Counted from the first letter of the stretch, positions 9,154 to 19,700 are shown. The stretch: 64,000 nt of DNA from Mucilaginibacter tundrae (GCF_013408825.1 NZ_JACCBZ010000001.1:612570-676569); one strand, 5' to 3'. Notes: a model not told the origin generated them from the letters alone. Program-made: numbers and translations.

Positions 9154-11601
9154 TTAGAATTTAAATGTAACACTGCCAAGTATTTGCCTAAGCATTTGTG
9201 GGTTTACGGTAGTATAACCTGTATAATATTCTTTATTGGTTATGTTATTTACGTTTAATGCCAGGCGGTACCTTTCCTTGTTATAATATATGCCGCTATT
9301 TAATAAAGTATATGACGGCAAGAAGAATTTACCGCTGTAAGTATCATTTATTACATAGTTGTTGCTGGCATAATTCCCCCCAAAGCCAATACCTAAGCCC
9401 CTTACATCGCCAGTAGTAACGGTATAGCTTAACCACAAATTAGCTTGATTTGGCGGACCAGCTGTTTCGGGCCTAAGACCGTTATTGTAAGATGAACCAT
9501 TAGTAATTAAGCTATTGTTGTGTGAGTAACCTATTAAAGCATTAAACCCGGTAAAAGGATTTGCATTTAGTTGTACCTCAACACCTTTGCTTGTTTGTGT
9601 TCCTGATTGTATAGAGGCATTAGCATGTGCCGGGTCGCCGTATACTTCATTGCTCACACGAATATCATAATAGCTTATCGTTCCGCTCAATTTACCATTG
9701 AATGCATTTGCTTTAATACCACCCTCTAGCTGGTTGGCTTGTTCTGTTTTAAATAACGTTTCTGTTAAGCCATTGGTAGTATTGGGTGTATGTACCTCTC
9801 CATATCCCGGATTTATGAAACCATTGGTATAATTTCCAAAGAAAGATAACTGGCTGTTGAATAATTTGTAAACCAGTCCAAATTTTGGCGATAGAGTGGT
9901 TTGATTAAATGCCGCGGCTACTACTGAATTTGATGTAGGATCGGTAATAGGTTTAGTATCATAATTATCAATCCTTAAGCTTGCCATAGCCAACAAATTA
10001 TCGGTTATATTTAACACATCTGATGCATAAGCGCTATAAGTATAGGTGTTATAGCGGCTATAAGAAGTTTGTAATGTTGTATTGGTAAATAATGAATCCA
10101 CTTTAGATTTATTGAAGTTATAATAACTCGGTATAGCGCCTTTAGTATTAATTACGTCGAATGAGTCACTACCGCCATTTGGATTTATATATTTAATATC
10201 TTCCTGTTGGTTCAGGAAATCAACGCCAGCTACCAGCCTGTTTCTTAAGCCTCCTATTTTAAAATCGCCTACAAAGTTTTGTTGTATCTGTAAAGTATTG
10301 CTTCCACCAGTAACATCCCAAACATCGCGGGCTATCTGGCTATTGGGCTCCAAATAAAAGAAGGGAGCGTAACCACCACCGTTATTACTGGTTGTGCTAA
10401 TATTGGTTTGTGATTTCCAGTTGTCAGAAATTTTGTATTCAGCCATAGCAAAAAAGTTCGCAACGTTCGAAGTTGTGGTCAGATCACCGCCCTGATATGA
10501 ATCTTTATAATTTATACTTAACTGATTTGCATTAGTAACACCCAAGGCACTAGCGCTTGTGCCAAAATAATATATAGATGGTGTAGGCGACGCGATATGG
10601 CTAATCTCCAGATCAAATGATAAGGTTAAGCGGTCGTTTACAATATATTTAAAACTTGGATCGAATACGAAAGTACTGGTTTTGCCATTATCCTGAAAAC
10701 TGCCGCTATTGGTATAAGCAGAATTGATACGTAGCAATGCCTTTTTCGCGGTATCAATCGGCGTGTTATAATCAACGCTCACCCTATTAAAATCATAACT
10801 ACCGGTTGAGTAGGTAATTTCACCGCTTTCGGTATCGAAAGGTTTTTTGGTAACCCTGTTTATCAAACCCCCGAATGAAACTAAACTGCTGCCGTATAAA
10901 GTGCCCTCCGGGCCTTTAATAACTTCAAGAGATTCCAAATTAGCGGCATCAATAGTACTTGCTACGTTTCCTGCAAGGCCATTTCTTAATTCCGTCTGAA
11001 CGGGGAATCCTCTTAAAGTAAAATAAGAACCGCCGTCTCCAACACGGTTTGTGGCTGTCCATAACTGGCTAAGGCCTGGTACGTTTTGAATGGCGGCATC
11101 AGCGGTGAATAAACCTTGCTCCTGTAGCAATTCTTTGCTTACAGTGCTGTAGGACTGCGCATTTTCAATATTATCCAATGGCATTTTGTTTACATAATCA
11201 CTTTTTTTAATCGCCAGTTTATTGGCTTTGTTAGCATTGATAGCAACCTGTTGTAAGGTGCTGCCTGTGATGTTTATGGTTATAACAGGTATTTGTGTAA
11301 CCTCGTTTGTTTGGACCGTAACTGGTAATTCCTCCAGTTTCGCGCCAACATGTGTGAAGATCAACGTATAAGATCCGGCATGTATCCTTAACTTAAATTT
11401 CCCTTCTTCGTTGGTTTGAGTACCGTAGGTTGTGCCTTTTACAGCTACTGACACATTCGCTGCCGGTTTATTATTACCGGTAATTACAGCTCCTGTAATA
11501 GTGCCTTTATTGGTTTGTGCCGATGACCAGTTATAATTGAAAATAGCTGCTGCAAATAGCAGTATAGAACAGAATGTTTTGTAAGGAAGTTTGATGTACA
11601 T
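9154..11601 (-). CDS. TonB-dependent siderophore receptor (FhuE/ferrichrome type)
   Basis: 815-residue outer-membrane receptor. In order it has: a signal peptide (to about residue 29, ending WSSAQ); a carboxypeptidase-regulatory-like beta domain (about 32-110); a plug with the motif DAAIQNVPGLSQLWTATNRV and YFTLRGFPVQTELRNG (about 165-215); then a 22-stranded barrel ending in an aromatic residue (SVTFKF). The plug motif GPEGTLYGSS is typical of siderophore receptors. It is transcribed with the PepSY partner directly downstream. A TATATTTG -7-like box on the minus strand (11630-11637) could be its promoter. No obvious Fur box was found by eye. The ligand is inferred only as a ferric siderophore. 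Confidence 0.92.
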   Translation of the reverse strand: MYIKLPYKTFCSILLFAAAIFNYNWSSAQTNKGTITGAVITGNNKPAANVSVAVKGTTYGTQTNEEGKFKLRIHAGSYTLIFTHVGAKLEELPVTVQTNEVTQIPVITINITGSTLQQVAINANKANKLAIKKSDYVNKMPLDNIENAQSYSTVSKELLQEQGLFTADAAIQNVPGLSQLWTATNRVGDGGSYFTLRGFPVQTELRNGLAGNVASTIDAANLESLEVIKGPEGTLYGSSLVSFGGLINRVTKKPFDTESGEITYSTGSYDFNRVSVDYNTPIDTAKKALLRINSAYTNSGSFQDNGKTSTFVFDPSFKYIVNDRLTLSFDLEISHIASPTPSIYYFGTSASALGVTNANQLSINYKDSYQGGDLTTTSNVANFFAMAEYKISDNWKSQTNISTTSNNGGGYAPFFYLEPNSQIARDVWDVTGGSNTLQIQQNFVGDFKIGGLRNRLVAGVDFLNQQEDIKYINPNGGSDSFDVINTKGAIPSYYNFNKSKVDSLFTNTTLQTSYSRYNTYTYSAYASDVLNITDNLLAMASLRIDNYDTKPITDPTSNSVVAAAFNQTTLSPKFGLVYKLFNSQLSFFGNYTNGFINPGYGEVHTPNTTNGLTETLFKTEQANQLEGGIKANAFNGKLSGTISYYDIRVSNEVYGDPAHANASIQSGTQTSKGVEVQLNANPFTGFNALIGYSHNNSLITNGSSYNNGLRPETAGPPNQANLWLSYTVTTGDVRGLGIGFGGNYASNNYVINDTYSGKFFLPSYTLLNSGIYYNKERYRLALNVNNITNKEYYTGYTTVNPQMLRQILGSVTFKF

Positions 11602-11687
11602 ATCTTATTTAGACTAATTAAAAATTAGGCAAATATAGACACGAAATTGGAATTGTTTAGAATTATTATAAATAAGGTTGTAATTAA

Positions 11688-12623
11688 CTATATATCAATA
11701 ACTTCTTTTTTCTTTTTAGTACGCATTCGTTTAGGTACGAGCTCCAATATTTCATTTCTAAGGGCATCGATCATTCTCCTTTTTAGAAAATTGTTTTGTA
11801 CAACGATACTTACTTCGCGGGCAGGCTCGGGTGAGCGGAAGTATCTAACCTTATCTAATTGCTTGTCATTAAGGTCAGACAAAGCTAATTCAGGCAATAT
11901 TGTAGCGCCGTTGTTTTGGTCAACCATCCGTTTCAATGTTTCAACACTACCCGTATTATATTCAAAATGCTGAAATCCTTTAGTAGCCTTACGTCGCTGG
12001 CAAATATTTAACACCTGTTCACGCATGCAGTGACCCTCATTTAGTACCCATATCTCCTCCATGTCTATATCTTCAGGGCATATGTTTTTCTTTTTGGATA
12101 GCTTACTGTTTTTGGATACATAAGCCACAAAATTTTCATAAAAAACAGGGATCTCTTTTAAATTGCCCTCATGCAATGGGGTCGACAGGATACCACAATC
12201 AATAGTGCCGTTCTTTAATTGCAGGATAATTTGTTCGGTGGTTTGTTCCCAAACGATCAATTTTACCTGGGGGTATTTTTCAACGAAGCCCCGCAGTATT
12301 TTGGGTAAAATGTATGGTGATACTGTTGGGATGATAGCCACTTTTAACTCGCCTGATAATTCTTTCTGCCTATCGGTGATAATTTCTTTTATCTTTTCGC
12401 TTTCGGCAAGCAGCGTACGTGCTTGTGCTATAATGTCAATACCTATCTCAGTAGGAGTAACAGGTTGCTTACTGCGATCAAAAAGCTTTACGCCAAGTGT
12501 GTCTTCCAGCTTTTGCACCTGCATGCTTAAGGTGGGTTGTGTAACAAAACATTTCTCAGCAGCTACTACAAAACTTCGGTAAGTATCAACAGCTACTATG
12601 TATTCAAGTTGTACAATGGTCAT
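11688..12623 (-). CDS. oxyR: Hydrogen-peroxide sensor/regulator OxyR (LysR family)
   Basis: LysR-type activator of peroxide defence. The HTH lies at about residues 12-50 (counted from the chosen start), followed by the substrate-binding-like sensor domain. The redox cysteine pair sits in GHCMREQVLNIC. With the start at 12623 (MTIVQLEYI) these cysteines number 199 and 208, the same as in E. coli OxyR. That start also leaves a consensus-type OxyR half-site (12626-12640) outside the coding frame, whereas the ATG at 12644 would put it inside. It is divergent from the catalase gene, a classical OxyR target. Autorepression is likely because the site overlaps the predicted oxyR promoter. Confidence 0.95.
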   Translation of the reverse strand: MTIVQLEYIVAVDTYRSFVVAAEKCFVTQPTLSMQVQKLEDTLGVKLFDRSKQPVTPTEIGIDIIAQARTLLAESEKIKEIITDRQKELSGELKVAIIPTVSPYILPKILRGFVEKYPQVKLIVWEQTTEQIILQLKNGTIDCGILSTPLHEGNLKEIPVFYENFVAYVSKNSKLSKKKNICPEDIDMEEIWVLNEGHCMREQVLNICQRRKATKGFQHFEYNTGSVETLKRMVDQNNGATILPELALSDLNDKQLDKVRYFRSPEPAREVSIVVQNNFLKRRMIDALRNEILELVPKRMRTKKKKEVIDI

Positions 12624-12625
12624 AT

Positions 12626-12650
12626 ATAGATAAAATCTATACAAAGATAG
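12626..12650. promoter_or_regulatory. Predicted OxyR-binding site between oxyR and katA
   Basis: ATAG-7-CTAT at 12626-12640 matches every specified base of the E. coli half-site ATAGnTnnnAnCTAT, and a third ATAG follows at 12647-12650 after 6 bases. The fourth element is degenerate. A minus-strand -7-like box (TATCTTTG, 12642-12649) overlaps it, which fits repression of oxyR with activation of katA. Confidence 0.65.
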
Positions 12651-12715
12651 TAATTATTGATTTTTTCTATTGAACTATTATAATGAAGTTTGTTATACAA
12701 ATACCGGAAATATTT

Positions 12716-14215
12716 ATGGAGAATAATAAGAAAAAACTAACTACGGCATCAGGTATACCGTATGCAGAAAACGAAAATTCCATGACTCTAGGCCCTCGGG
12801 GGCCAATTCTGTTACAGGATTTTATTTTACATGAAAAAATGGCCCATTTTAACCGTGAACGTATACCTGAAAGGGTTGTACATGCTAAAGGATCGGGAGC
12901 ATACGGTACTTTTACAGTAACACACGACATATCAAAATACACCAGGGCTAAGTTATTTAACACAATAGGTAAAGAAACAAAGGTTTTTCTTCGCTTCTCC
13001 ACAGTAGGCGGCGAAAAGGGCTCTGCAGATACAGAACGCGATCCACGTGGTTTCGCTGTTAAATTTTATACCGAAGAGGGTAACTGGGATTTGGTTGGCA
13101 ACAACACCCCGGTGTTTTTTATTAAAGACCCTAAAAAATTCGGAGATTTTATCCATACCCAAAAACGCGATCCTTATACCAACAGTAAAAGCGCTACCAT
13201 GATGTGGGATTTTTGGTCGTTGAACCCGGAAAGCTTACACCAGGTAACTATCCTCATGTCAGACAGGGGAACGCCATACGGTTATCGACACATGGATGGT
13301 TTCGGAAGCCATACTTTCTCCATGATCAATGCACACAATGAAAGGTTTTGGGTGAAGTTCCACTTTAAAACGCAACAGGGCATCAAAAATTTTACCGATG
13401 CGGAAGCCGCAGAAATGCGAGGCAAAGCGCCTGATTTTGCACAACATGATTTGCTATCATCCATTGATAACGGTGATTTTCCTAAATGGAGCTTAAAAAT
13501 TCAGGTGATGCCTGAAACTGATGCTAAAACATACCATATCAATCCATTTGATTTAACTAAAGTTTGGCCTCACGGCGATTATCCTCTGATTGATGTGGGC
13601 ACGTTAGAATTAAATGAAAACCCCGACAATTATTTTGCCCACGTGGAGCAAGCTGCCTTTGCACCAGCACATGTAGTTGACGGCGTTGGTTATTCACCCG
13701 ATAAGATGCTACAAGGCCGCATTTTATCCTATCCTGATGCACATAGGCATCGTTTAGGCGCTAACTATGAACAGATCCCGGTAAACCGTTGTCCGTTTGA
13801 AGTTAACAACTACCAGCGCGACGGCCAGATGAGGGTTGATGGCAACCATGGCAGCAAGCCGAATTATTTCCCTAATAGCTTTGACGATATACAATCCGAC
13901 CCTGCTTATAAAGAGCCAGCATGGGATTTAGGTAATGTTACAGCTGATTGGTATAACCGCAATGCTGAAGGCGAAAACGATCATTATACGCAACCAGGTA
14001 ATCTTTACCGTTTAATGGGTGAAGAACAAAAGCATGATTTAATTGCCAACATCACTAACTCGATGAAAGGCATTGACGGACCGAAACGCGATTTAATTGT
14101 TAACCGGCAATTATGCCACTGGTTCAGGGCTGATATGGGCCTTGGAATGGCTATAGCTAAAGGTTTAGAGTTGGATTTGAACGAAACAATGAAGCAAATG
14201 CCACAAACGGTATAA
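12716..14215 (+). CDS. katA: Haem catalase, small-subunit (clade 3) type
   Basis: Converts hydrogen peroxide to water and oxygen in the cytoplasm. The distal haem His is in [10 protein letters not shown] (His56 from the chosen start), the distal Asn in [10 protein letters not shown], and the proximal Tyr region is [11 protein letters not shown] (about residue 339) followed by NYEQIPVN. Length is 499 residues, as expected for clade-3 catalases with bound NADPH. I use the ATG at 12716 (MENNKKKLT) rather than 12683, since catalases of this group begin with a short polar leader before [16 protein letters not shown]. It is divergent from oxyR with the OxyR-type site in between. Confidence 0.95.
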   Translation: MENNKKKLTTASGIPYAENENSMTLGPRGPILLQDFILHEKMAHFNRERIPERVVHAKGSGAYGTFTVTHDISKYTRAKLFNTIGKETKVFLRFSTVGGEKGSADTERDPRGFAVKFYTEEGNWDLVGNNTPVFFIKDPKKFGDFIHTQKRDPYTNSKSATMMWDFWSLNPESLHQVTILMSDRGTPYGYRHMDGFGSHTFSMINAHNERFWVKFHFKTQQGIKNFTDAEAAEMRGKAPDFAQHDLLSSIDNGDFPKWSLKIQVMPETDAKTYHINPFDLTKVWPHGDYPLIDVGTLELNENPDNYFAHVEQAAFAPAHVVDGVGYSPDKMLQGRILSYPDAHRHRLGANYEQIPVNRCPFEVNNYQRDGQMRVDGNHGSKPNYFPNSFDDIQSDPAYKEPAWDLGNVTADWYNRNAEGENDHYTQPGNLYRLMGEEQKHDLIANITNSMKGIDGPKRDLIVNRQLCHWFRADMGLGMAIAKGLELDLNETMKQMPQTV

Positions 14216-14243
14216 ATACGGTTTTTATTAATTTCATAAAAGA

Positions 14244-14276
14244 AAGCCATGTAGAAATTTACATGGCTTCTTTTTT
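14244..14276. terminator. Bidirectional terminator after katA
   Basis: Perfect 10-bp arms (AAGCCATGTA at 14244-14253, TACATGGCTT at 14260-14269) with a 6-nt loop and a TTTTTT run at 14271-14276. It lies between convergent katA and the oxidoreductase gene. Confidence 0.85.
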
Positions 14277-15240
14277 AAATTACTATTACTAATCGTTTAC
14301 CGCCAGGTATTTCTTTATGCCATACGGCTTCAATATCATTTAGGTTTGCGGTTTCTGTATCTATCTTTAATTTCCCATCAGCGGCTAATTGCAGCATCTC
14401 CGGCAACAGTTCAGTAAAAAGTTTATTCATAGCATCCGCATCTAAACTACCGAGGCCGGAACCCGAAATTTCAATATCAGAACTTCTTAATATGCCTGAT
14501 GATAATTGGATTTTATCGCCTGCCATACCACCCACCGTAACATATTTGACTTTGTGGGTTGTACCGCCACTTCCACCTAAAGCGGAAAGAATCAGCTCTG
14601 CAGGATGCCCCCATATATAATCTACTACCGAATCAATCGGTGTGATTTTATGGATGTCCTTGATTTTATTTACGATCTGCTCATCCTCTTGCTTAAGCGA
14701 GATCGCTTCATCTGCCCCTACACTAAGTAAATGGTTTAAAGCATCTGCATTTCTACCGGTAACTATCACTCTTTTAGCGCCGTAATGTTTGGCTATTTGT
14801 ACCGCTACTAACCCGGTAACGCCAGTAGCACCGTTAATCAATACCACATCACCATTTTTTACTTTGGCCCTGAAATGAAGCGCAGCTCCTGCCCCCATCA
14901 CCGCATTTGGCAACGCCGCAGCGGTTATATCATCTATCCCATCAGGGAGTTTAACCATTTTGTTTTTGTCGATTATCGCTTTTTCGGCTATCATGCCTGA
15001 TGCTCCAAAACCATAAACCCTTGTGCCATTAGCCAATATTCCTACCCCGTCAACGCCCGCTACTTTAGGTTCTGTACTGCCGCCACTGGAATAGTGGTGA
15101 CCGCTAACAATACCTTTATCCAAATTTTTAACCGCAGCCGCTTTTACTGTGATCAATATTTGATTTTCATTTTGTGGGATAGGTTCTGCAAAATCTAAAT
15201 ATTTAGGTGTTTGGCCGGAGATATATACTGCTGCTTTCAT
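14275..15240 (-). CDS. Zinc-independent MDR-family quinone oxidoreductase
   Basis: 321 residues of the medium-chain dehydrogenase/reductase fold. A GroES-like N-terminal domain (about 1-115) is followed by a Rossmann domain with the NAD(P)H motif GATGVTGLVAVQIAKHYGA (about 137-155) and the tail GGKRLVIVI. The catalytic-zinc Cys and His of alcohol dehydrogenases are absent, so a quinone or enone reductase using NADPH is more likely than an alcohol dehydrogenase. Its place between catalase and glutathione peroxidase suggests a role in oxidative or electrophile stress, by context only. The substrate is unknown. Confidence 0.82.
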   Translation of the reverse strand: MKAAVYISGQTPKYLDFAEPIPQNENQILITVKAAAVKNLDKGIVSGHHYSSGGSTEPKVAGVDGVGILANGTRVYGFGASGMIAEKAIIDKNKMVKLPDGIDDITAAALPNAVMGAGAALHFRAKVKNGDVVLINGATGVTGLVAVQIAKHYGAKRVIVTGRNADALNHLLSVGADEAISLKQEDEQIVNKIKDIHKITPIDSVVDYIWGHPAELILSALGGSGGTTHKVKYVTVGGMAGDKIQLSSGILRSSDIEISGSGLGSLDADAMNKLFTELLPEMLQLAADGKLKIDTETANLNDIEAVWHKEIPGGKRLVIVI

Positions 15241-15312
15241 GAGTTTATATTTAATGATACTTCAACAATCAAAGAAAAACAATTGTTATCATTTCTATTT
15301 AAAATAAGCAAT

Positions 15313-15348
15313 AAAAAAGCGAGGAGTATTACTACCCTTCGCTTTTTT
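15313..15348. terminator. Intrinsic terminator between oxidoreductase and glutathione peroxidase genes
   Basis: A hairpin of about 10 bp with one mismatch spans 15319-15342 and is flanked by an A-run and a TTTTTT run. It reads in both directions but most usefully ends the minus-strand glutathione peroxidase transcript. Confidence 0.7.
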
Positions 15349-15376
15349 ATTGGCTATTCTAGTCTAATATATTTGA

Positions 15377-15889
15377 TTACAAATATTTTGTAAGCTCCGG
15401 AGACATTGGAGTTACTGGTGAACGGAAACGGTGGATTAATTTGCCATTTTCGTCAATCAGGAATTTTTCGAAGTTCCATTTTATTTCGCCTGTAAAATCA
15501 GGGTTTGGCGCTTCGGTTAAATATTTAAATAGCGGGGCGATGTCGTCACCTTTAACACTTACTTTTTCGCTAAGCGGGAAAGTTACGCCAAATCGTTTTT
15601 CGCAAAAGGTTTTGATCTCTGAATTTGTCCCCGGATCTTGATTGGCAAAGTTATTTGCCGGGAAACCCACAACTACAACTTTATCTTTATATGTATCGGC
15701 TAACTTTTGTAGCTCAGCATATTGTGGGGTGTAACCACATTTTGAAGCAGTGTTAACGATCAAAATCTTTTTGCCTTTATATTGGGCTAAAGAAAAGTTT
15801 TGTCCGTCAATGTCTTTTAATTTGAAGGTGTACAATTCGCTGCTGCTGCTAATAAACATAAAAGCGAATATGAATGCTAATGTTTTCAT
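15377..15889 (-). CDS. Exported glutathione-peroxidase-family thiol peroxidase
   Basis: 170 residues with a short hydrophobic leader (LAFIFAFMFISSS), so probably periplasmic. The peroxidatic Cys51 is in NTASKCGYTPQY (a Cys, not selenocysteine, form), the Trp/Asn pair is in WNFEKFLID, and Cys96 may resolve the disulfide as in thioredoxin-dependent members. The usual FPCNQF motif reads FPANNF here, so the position normally held by the catalytic Gln is Asn. I have the impression that this substitution occurs in other Bacteroidota members. It likely reduces lipid or small hydroperoxides and fits the oxidative-stress neighbourhood. It is a monocistronic gene with terminator and spacing on both sides. 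Confidence 0.88.
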   Translation of the reverse strand: MKTLAFIFAFMFISSSSELYTFKLKDIDGQNFSLAQYKGKKILIVNTASKCGYTPQYAELQKLADTYKDKVVVVGFPANNFANQDPGTNSEIKTFCEKRFGVTFPLSEKVSVKGDDIAPLFKYLTEAPNPDFTGEIKWNFEKFLIDENGKLIHRFRSPVTPMSPELTKYL

Positions 15890-15926
15890 GATAATAATGC
15901 GTTTTTGAGAGATTTACGCAGTAAAA

Positions 15927-16358
15927 TTAGCTAATAAAAACCCGCTTGCTTAAATAGAAGTCCTCTTTTTGTGTCATTTTTTGCTTGTCGGCAGGTGATT
16001 TATCCTTGTAGCCTAACAAATGCAACGCACCATGAATTATTACGCGATGAAGTTCGTTGATTTCAGTAACATTAAATTTGGCTGCGTTTTCGCGAATGCG
16101 TTCTATCGAAATAAAAATATCGCTTACGATCTTGCCTTCTTCTTCGGAATTGTCGAAGGTTACGATATCAGTATAAGTATCATGATCGAGGTATTGCCGA
16201 TTGATTTCCAGCAAGTAAGCGTCGGAACAAAAAATATAATTAAGCTCTTTTAATTTATAGCCTTCGGCAATAATAGTATCGGTTATCCACTGCCTTACCT
16301 TAGCTTTATCTTTTAGCTTGAAATTAATGTCTTCTTCAAAAAAACTAATTGTGGGCAT
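15927..16358 (-). CDS. ybeY: Endoribonuclease YbeY (16S rRNA maturation)
   Basis: Metal-dependent RNase for rRNA 3'-end processing and ribosome quality control. The family motif HGxLHLxGYDH appears as HGALHLLGYKDK at residues 109-120. His109 and His113 are kept, while the third metal ligand (normally His) falls on Asp119 or Lys. The rest of the fold matches: the R/D region FDNSEEEGKIVSDIFISIERI. Length of 143 is normal. It is the last gene of a minus-strand cluster after the DUF4175 gene and the RsbW-like gene; its start abuts the stop of the latter (both at 16358), so the two are translationally coupled. Confidence 0.92.
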   Translation of the reverse strand: MPTISFFEEDINFKLKDKAKVRQWITDTIIAEGYKLKELNYIFCSDAYLLEINRQYLDHDTYTDIVTFDNSEEEGKIVSDIFISIERIRENAAKFNVTEINELHRVIIHGALHLLGYKDKSPADKQKMTQKEDFYLSKRVFIS

Positions 16359-16780
16359 TATATTTTAAAATGCAGTTCAACTTCGTTGCCTGATGTATTA
16401 AATATGCACTGATCGGCAAGATGTTTCATAATAAACACACCGCGACCTGTCAGGCTTTCCAAATTTTCTGGCGCGGTTGGATCGGCCAAATGAACGTAGT
16501 CGAAACCTTGTCCTTCATCAGTTACCGTCCAAATAATACGTTTGCCGTTAACTTCAGCATTTATGATAACTTTTTTAGCCGGATCCATTTTGTTACCGTG
16601 CTTAATAGCGTTAATTAACGCTTCGTTAAGGCAGGTCATCATATTGGCAAATGTATCCTCGCCTACATTGTAAGCATCAGATAAATTTTCTATCAATAAC
16701 TCTAATTGCGTTATACTTTCCTCTTTTGAAGGTAGTTGTAACGTATAAAGTTTTGCTTCCTGAACATTTGCCTCTTCCAT
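16358..16780 (-). CDS. RsbW/SpoIIAB-like ATP-binding protein (anti-sigma or switch kinase)
   Basis: HATPase_c domain of the GHKL superfamily. The N-box is MTCLNEALINAIKHGN, the G1 box VTDEGQGFD, and the G2 box GRGVFIMKHLADQ. It has no transmitter or sensor part, which is the pattern of anti-sigma factors and partner-switch kinases. I take the start at 16780 (MEEANVQ), one base after the stop of the DUF4175 gene, giving 140 residues; the longer frame to 16969 would run through the upstream gene. An alternative ATG at 16792 is possible. No anti-anti-sigma partner is adjacent, so the target is unknown. Confidence 0.85.
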   Translation of the reverse strand: MEEANVQEAKLYTLQLPSKEESITQLELLIENLSDAYNVGEDTFANMMTCLNEALINAIKHGNKMDPAKKVIINAEVNGKRIIWTVTDEGQGFDYVHLADPTAPENLESLTGRGVFIMKHLADQCIFNTSGNEVELHFKI

Positions 16781-16781
16781 A

Positions 16782-19700
16782 CTATTTGGCATTGATTTGA
16801 TCAAAGTAAATATTGATTTTCTGTTTGTAATATAAATTAAGCGCCGGGGATTCCGTTTTGATCTGCTCTGTTTGTTTAACCTTGACCTGCTGGTAATCCT
16901 GCAATGCTTTAATATATCCGGGAGGCATATCCCTGCCAGTATTACTTTCCCTTTTCTGATCCTGATCACGTTGTTGTTCAGCTTTTTCAGCTTCTAACAA
17001 ACGGGTCTGGATCTGCTCCTGCCTTTTTAATGCCTCATCGGTAATATGCTTGTTTACGAGATCCCGCTCGTTTTGTTCCATTTGTTGCGAAATTTTATCA
17101 AGATTTCCCAAACCATGGGTTCCATCCTTATTATCTTCCTGGTTAATTTGCTGTAAAGTTTCACGTATCATTTGCTGTTCACGGGCCATACGAGCCAATT
17201 GTTCGCTCATCGAGCTACCTTGACCTTGTTTTTGACCAGATTGCTCCTGTTTACCTTCTTTTTGCATTTGCTCACGAGCTTTTTGCATATTTTGGTTAAG
17301 CTGCTGTTGCATTTTGGCTAATTCGCCCAGTGTTTGCTGTTTCGATTTGCCTTTACCCGAACCATTTTTAGCTTTTTGCAATTGCTCGAGTGCTTCACTC
17401 AACATTAGTGCCAAATTATTCATGGCAGTCATTGCATATTGTTGGTTGCTACCGGCCTCCGCAATTTGCCTGTCGCCTAAATTTTGCAGCGCCTGGTCTA
17501 TGTGATCGTTAATGCCACCGATCTCTTTATTAACCGTAGATTGTATCTGCGGCACACGGCGACTTATCGCATACAAACTGTCCTCGGCGGTTTTTAAATT
17601 GTCTTTTATATCTTTTTGCTTTTGGGCCAGGGCAATATAAATAGGATCAGTTGTGTTGGTTGTTTTTAACGTTTGCATTACCGATTCCTGCTCAAAAGAG
17701 CTATTTATGAGATTTTTCAGCAATTGACGCAACTGCTGAATGTCAATTGTGCTCTGGTTGTCTTCGCCTTCCTGATTTTGCTGTTGCATTTTATCAGCCA
17801 TTTGCTGCAATTGTTTGGCGGCCTGCTGTTGCGATTGTGATGCTTTTTGGCTGTTATTCTTTTTCAAATCATCACTGCTTTGCTGCATTTCCTGGTCTAT
17901 ATTTTTTTCCTCTTTCGCCGGGTTTTCAAAATCCATTTTCAGGTCGTTTTGTTCGTTTTCCTTATTTAATTCATCAAGAGATTTTTTCAATTCCTGAAAA
18001 TCATCATTCAACTTTTGCTGTTGTTGTTGTGCTGATTTTGGGTCAGTGCCCGGCTGTTTTGTTTGACCAGCCAACTTTTGTTGTTCCTGCGCCAATTGGT
18101 TCAACTGTTTAATATTCTGATCCAGTTTTTGGTTGAAAGCCAATTTTTTGTAAAGCTCCAACATTCTATCTAACTCTTTTTTAAGCGATTTGTTATCTGA
18201 TTGCATTTTTGAGAGATCGTCGCGGGTGGCATCTTTCTGATCTTGCTGCAACAGTTGTTGCAGATTTTGAAGCAGTTGCTGTGTTTTTGGATCTAGCACA
18301 TTGTTAAATAATTTTTCCATCTCCTTTTGCTTTTCGGTTATAGATGGGTCTTGCTGTAGATTTTCCTGACGATTAAATTCATTTTTGTGGTTTTCGTCCT
18401 GTATCTGCTTTACGAGGTCGTCCAAGTCCTTCTTCTTCTGCATCAAGTCTGCTATCTGTTTCTTTTCATCAAAAGAGAGATTGTTTTTATTTAGCAACAG
18501 CTCATTCAATTTTTGCGATTCACGCTCCACCTGCCCGGCAAGTTTTATTGCCGATTGCATTTTTTGCTTTACCGCTTCGGTGCCGTTGTTTAATTGTTTA
18601 GTGATCTCGGCTGCATCGGGCACATTAAGGGTATGTTCGGCAGAGCGTACTTTTTGGGGGCCGTTTACCGCATCGTTATCAGCCACCTCAAAACAATAGG
18701 ATACCTGTTGCCCTGGTTTAATACCTATCTCTTTTAAATTCCAGTAGTAGAAAAAACCCGATTGCGTTTGGTTCAGATCGGCCTTTACCGGCTTTGAAAA
18801 TGTGCGGGCATTTTTATCCGTACCTATCTTATAATAAAACACCAATGATGAAAAGCCGTGATCGTCCTGTATCTTCCCATTAAAATAAATAGCTTTGGTA
18901 CTCACTGAATCCGGTTTTTCATCCACATTGATGGTCGGCGGTTCATCGGCTATAACGCCAATACGGTAGCTTGCCGAATCAGCGTTTTTTACTACTGTGT
19001 TTAACGGATTTATTTTATACCTGGTATTTTCAATTATTCGTTCGGTATGCTCAAAAACGTCATTTTTAGCGGGGTTGAGCAATTGTGTTTTATCACCCAA
19101 AGAAAAATATAAACCAGTAGCATTTTGTGTATGAAAAGCCCAGCTTACCGTTGTACCCGCAGGAATAGTTAAATCGCCCGCATTGGCTATGGCCTCATTT
19201 TTTTTGTGGAGATAGGCGGGATATTTCAATTCCACATCAAAATGTAATAGTGATGGCCGCAGGTTAACTATTATTTGATATGGCGCAGATGTAAAACCAT
19301 TCGCCGTTAATTTGAAAACCTGGTTTTGCTGAAGGTTAGAGAAGATGTAATGAAACCTGGCAATATTCTCCTTGTCCAGTTTAAAGGTGTTACCGGCGGT
19401 TTCTATATAAACATCGGCGGGGAATTTATCGCCGGTTAGCTTTAGATCAAGCTTAAAATCCTGCCCTTGGACAACCGACAAGGAGTGGTTTTGAACCTCG
19501 AACTGAAATGGTGACACGGGTGCAAAATATTCATTATGCCTGATGAGCCGTTTGGTACTTTCAGTTAGGATTGATGGGGCAGCAAGCGCAAGCACACAAA
19601 TTATAGCAACCGGGGTAATGATCCATTTTAAATACCTGTTATTTTCGCGAATGTTGATTGCTGAAGGGAAACTAACCGGCTTTAACAATTCTATTTTTTG

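Noticed and set aside
16792..16969. Longer start for the RsbW-like protein
   Set aside because: The extra 60 residues run through the end of the DUF4175 gene and are Arg/Lys-rich noise; the start at 16780 abuts the upstream stop.
17747..18112. Plus-strand frames inside the DUF4175 gene
   Set aside because: Shadows of Gln-rich coiled-coil coding on the minus strand; Cys/Phe-rich and unlike real proteins.
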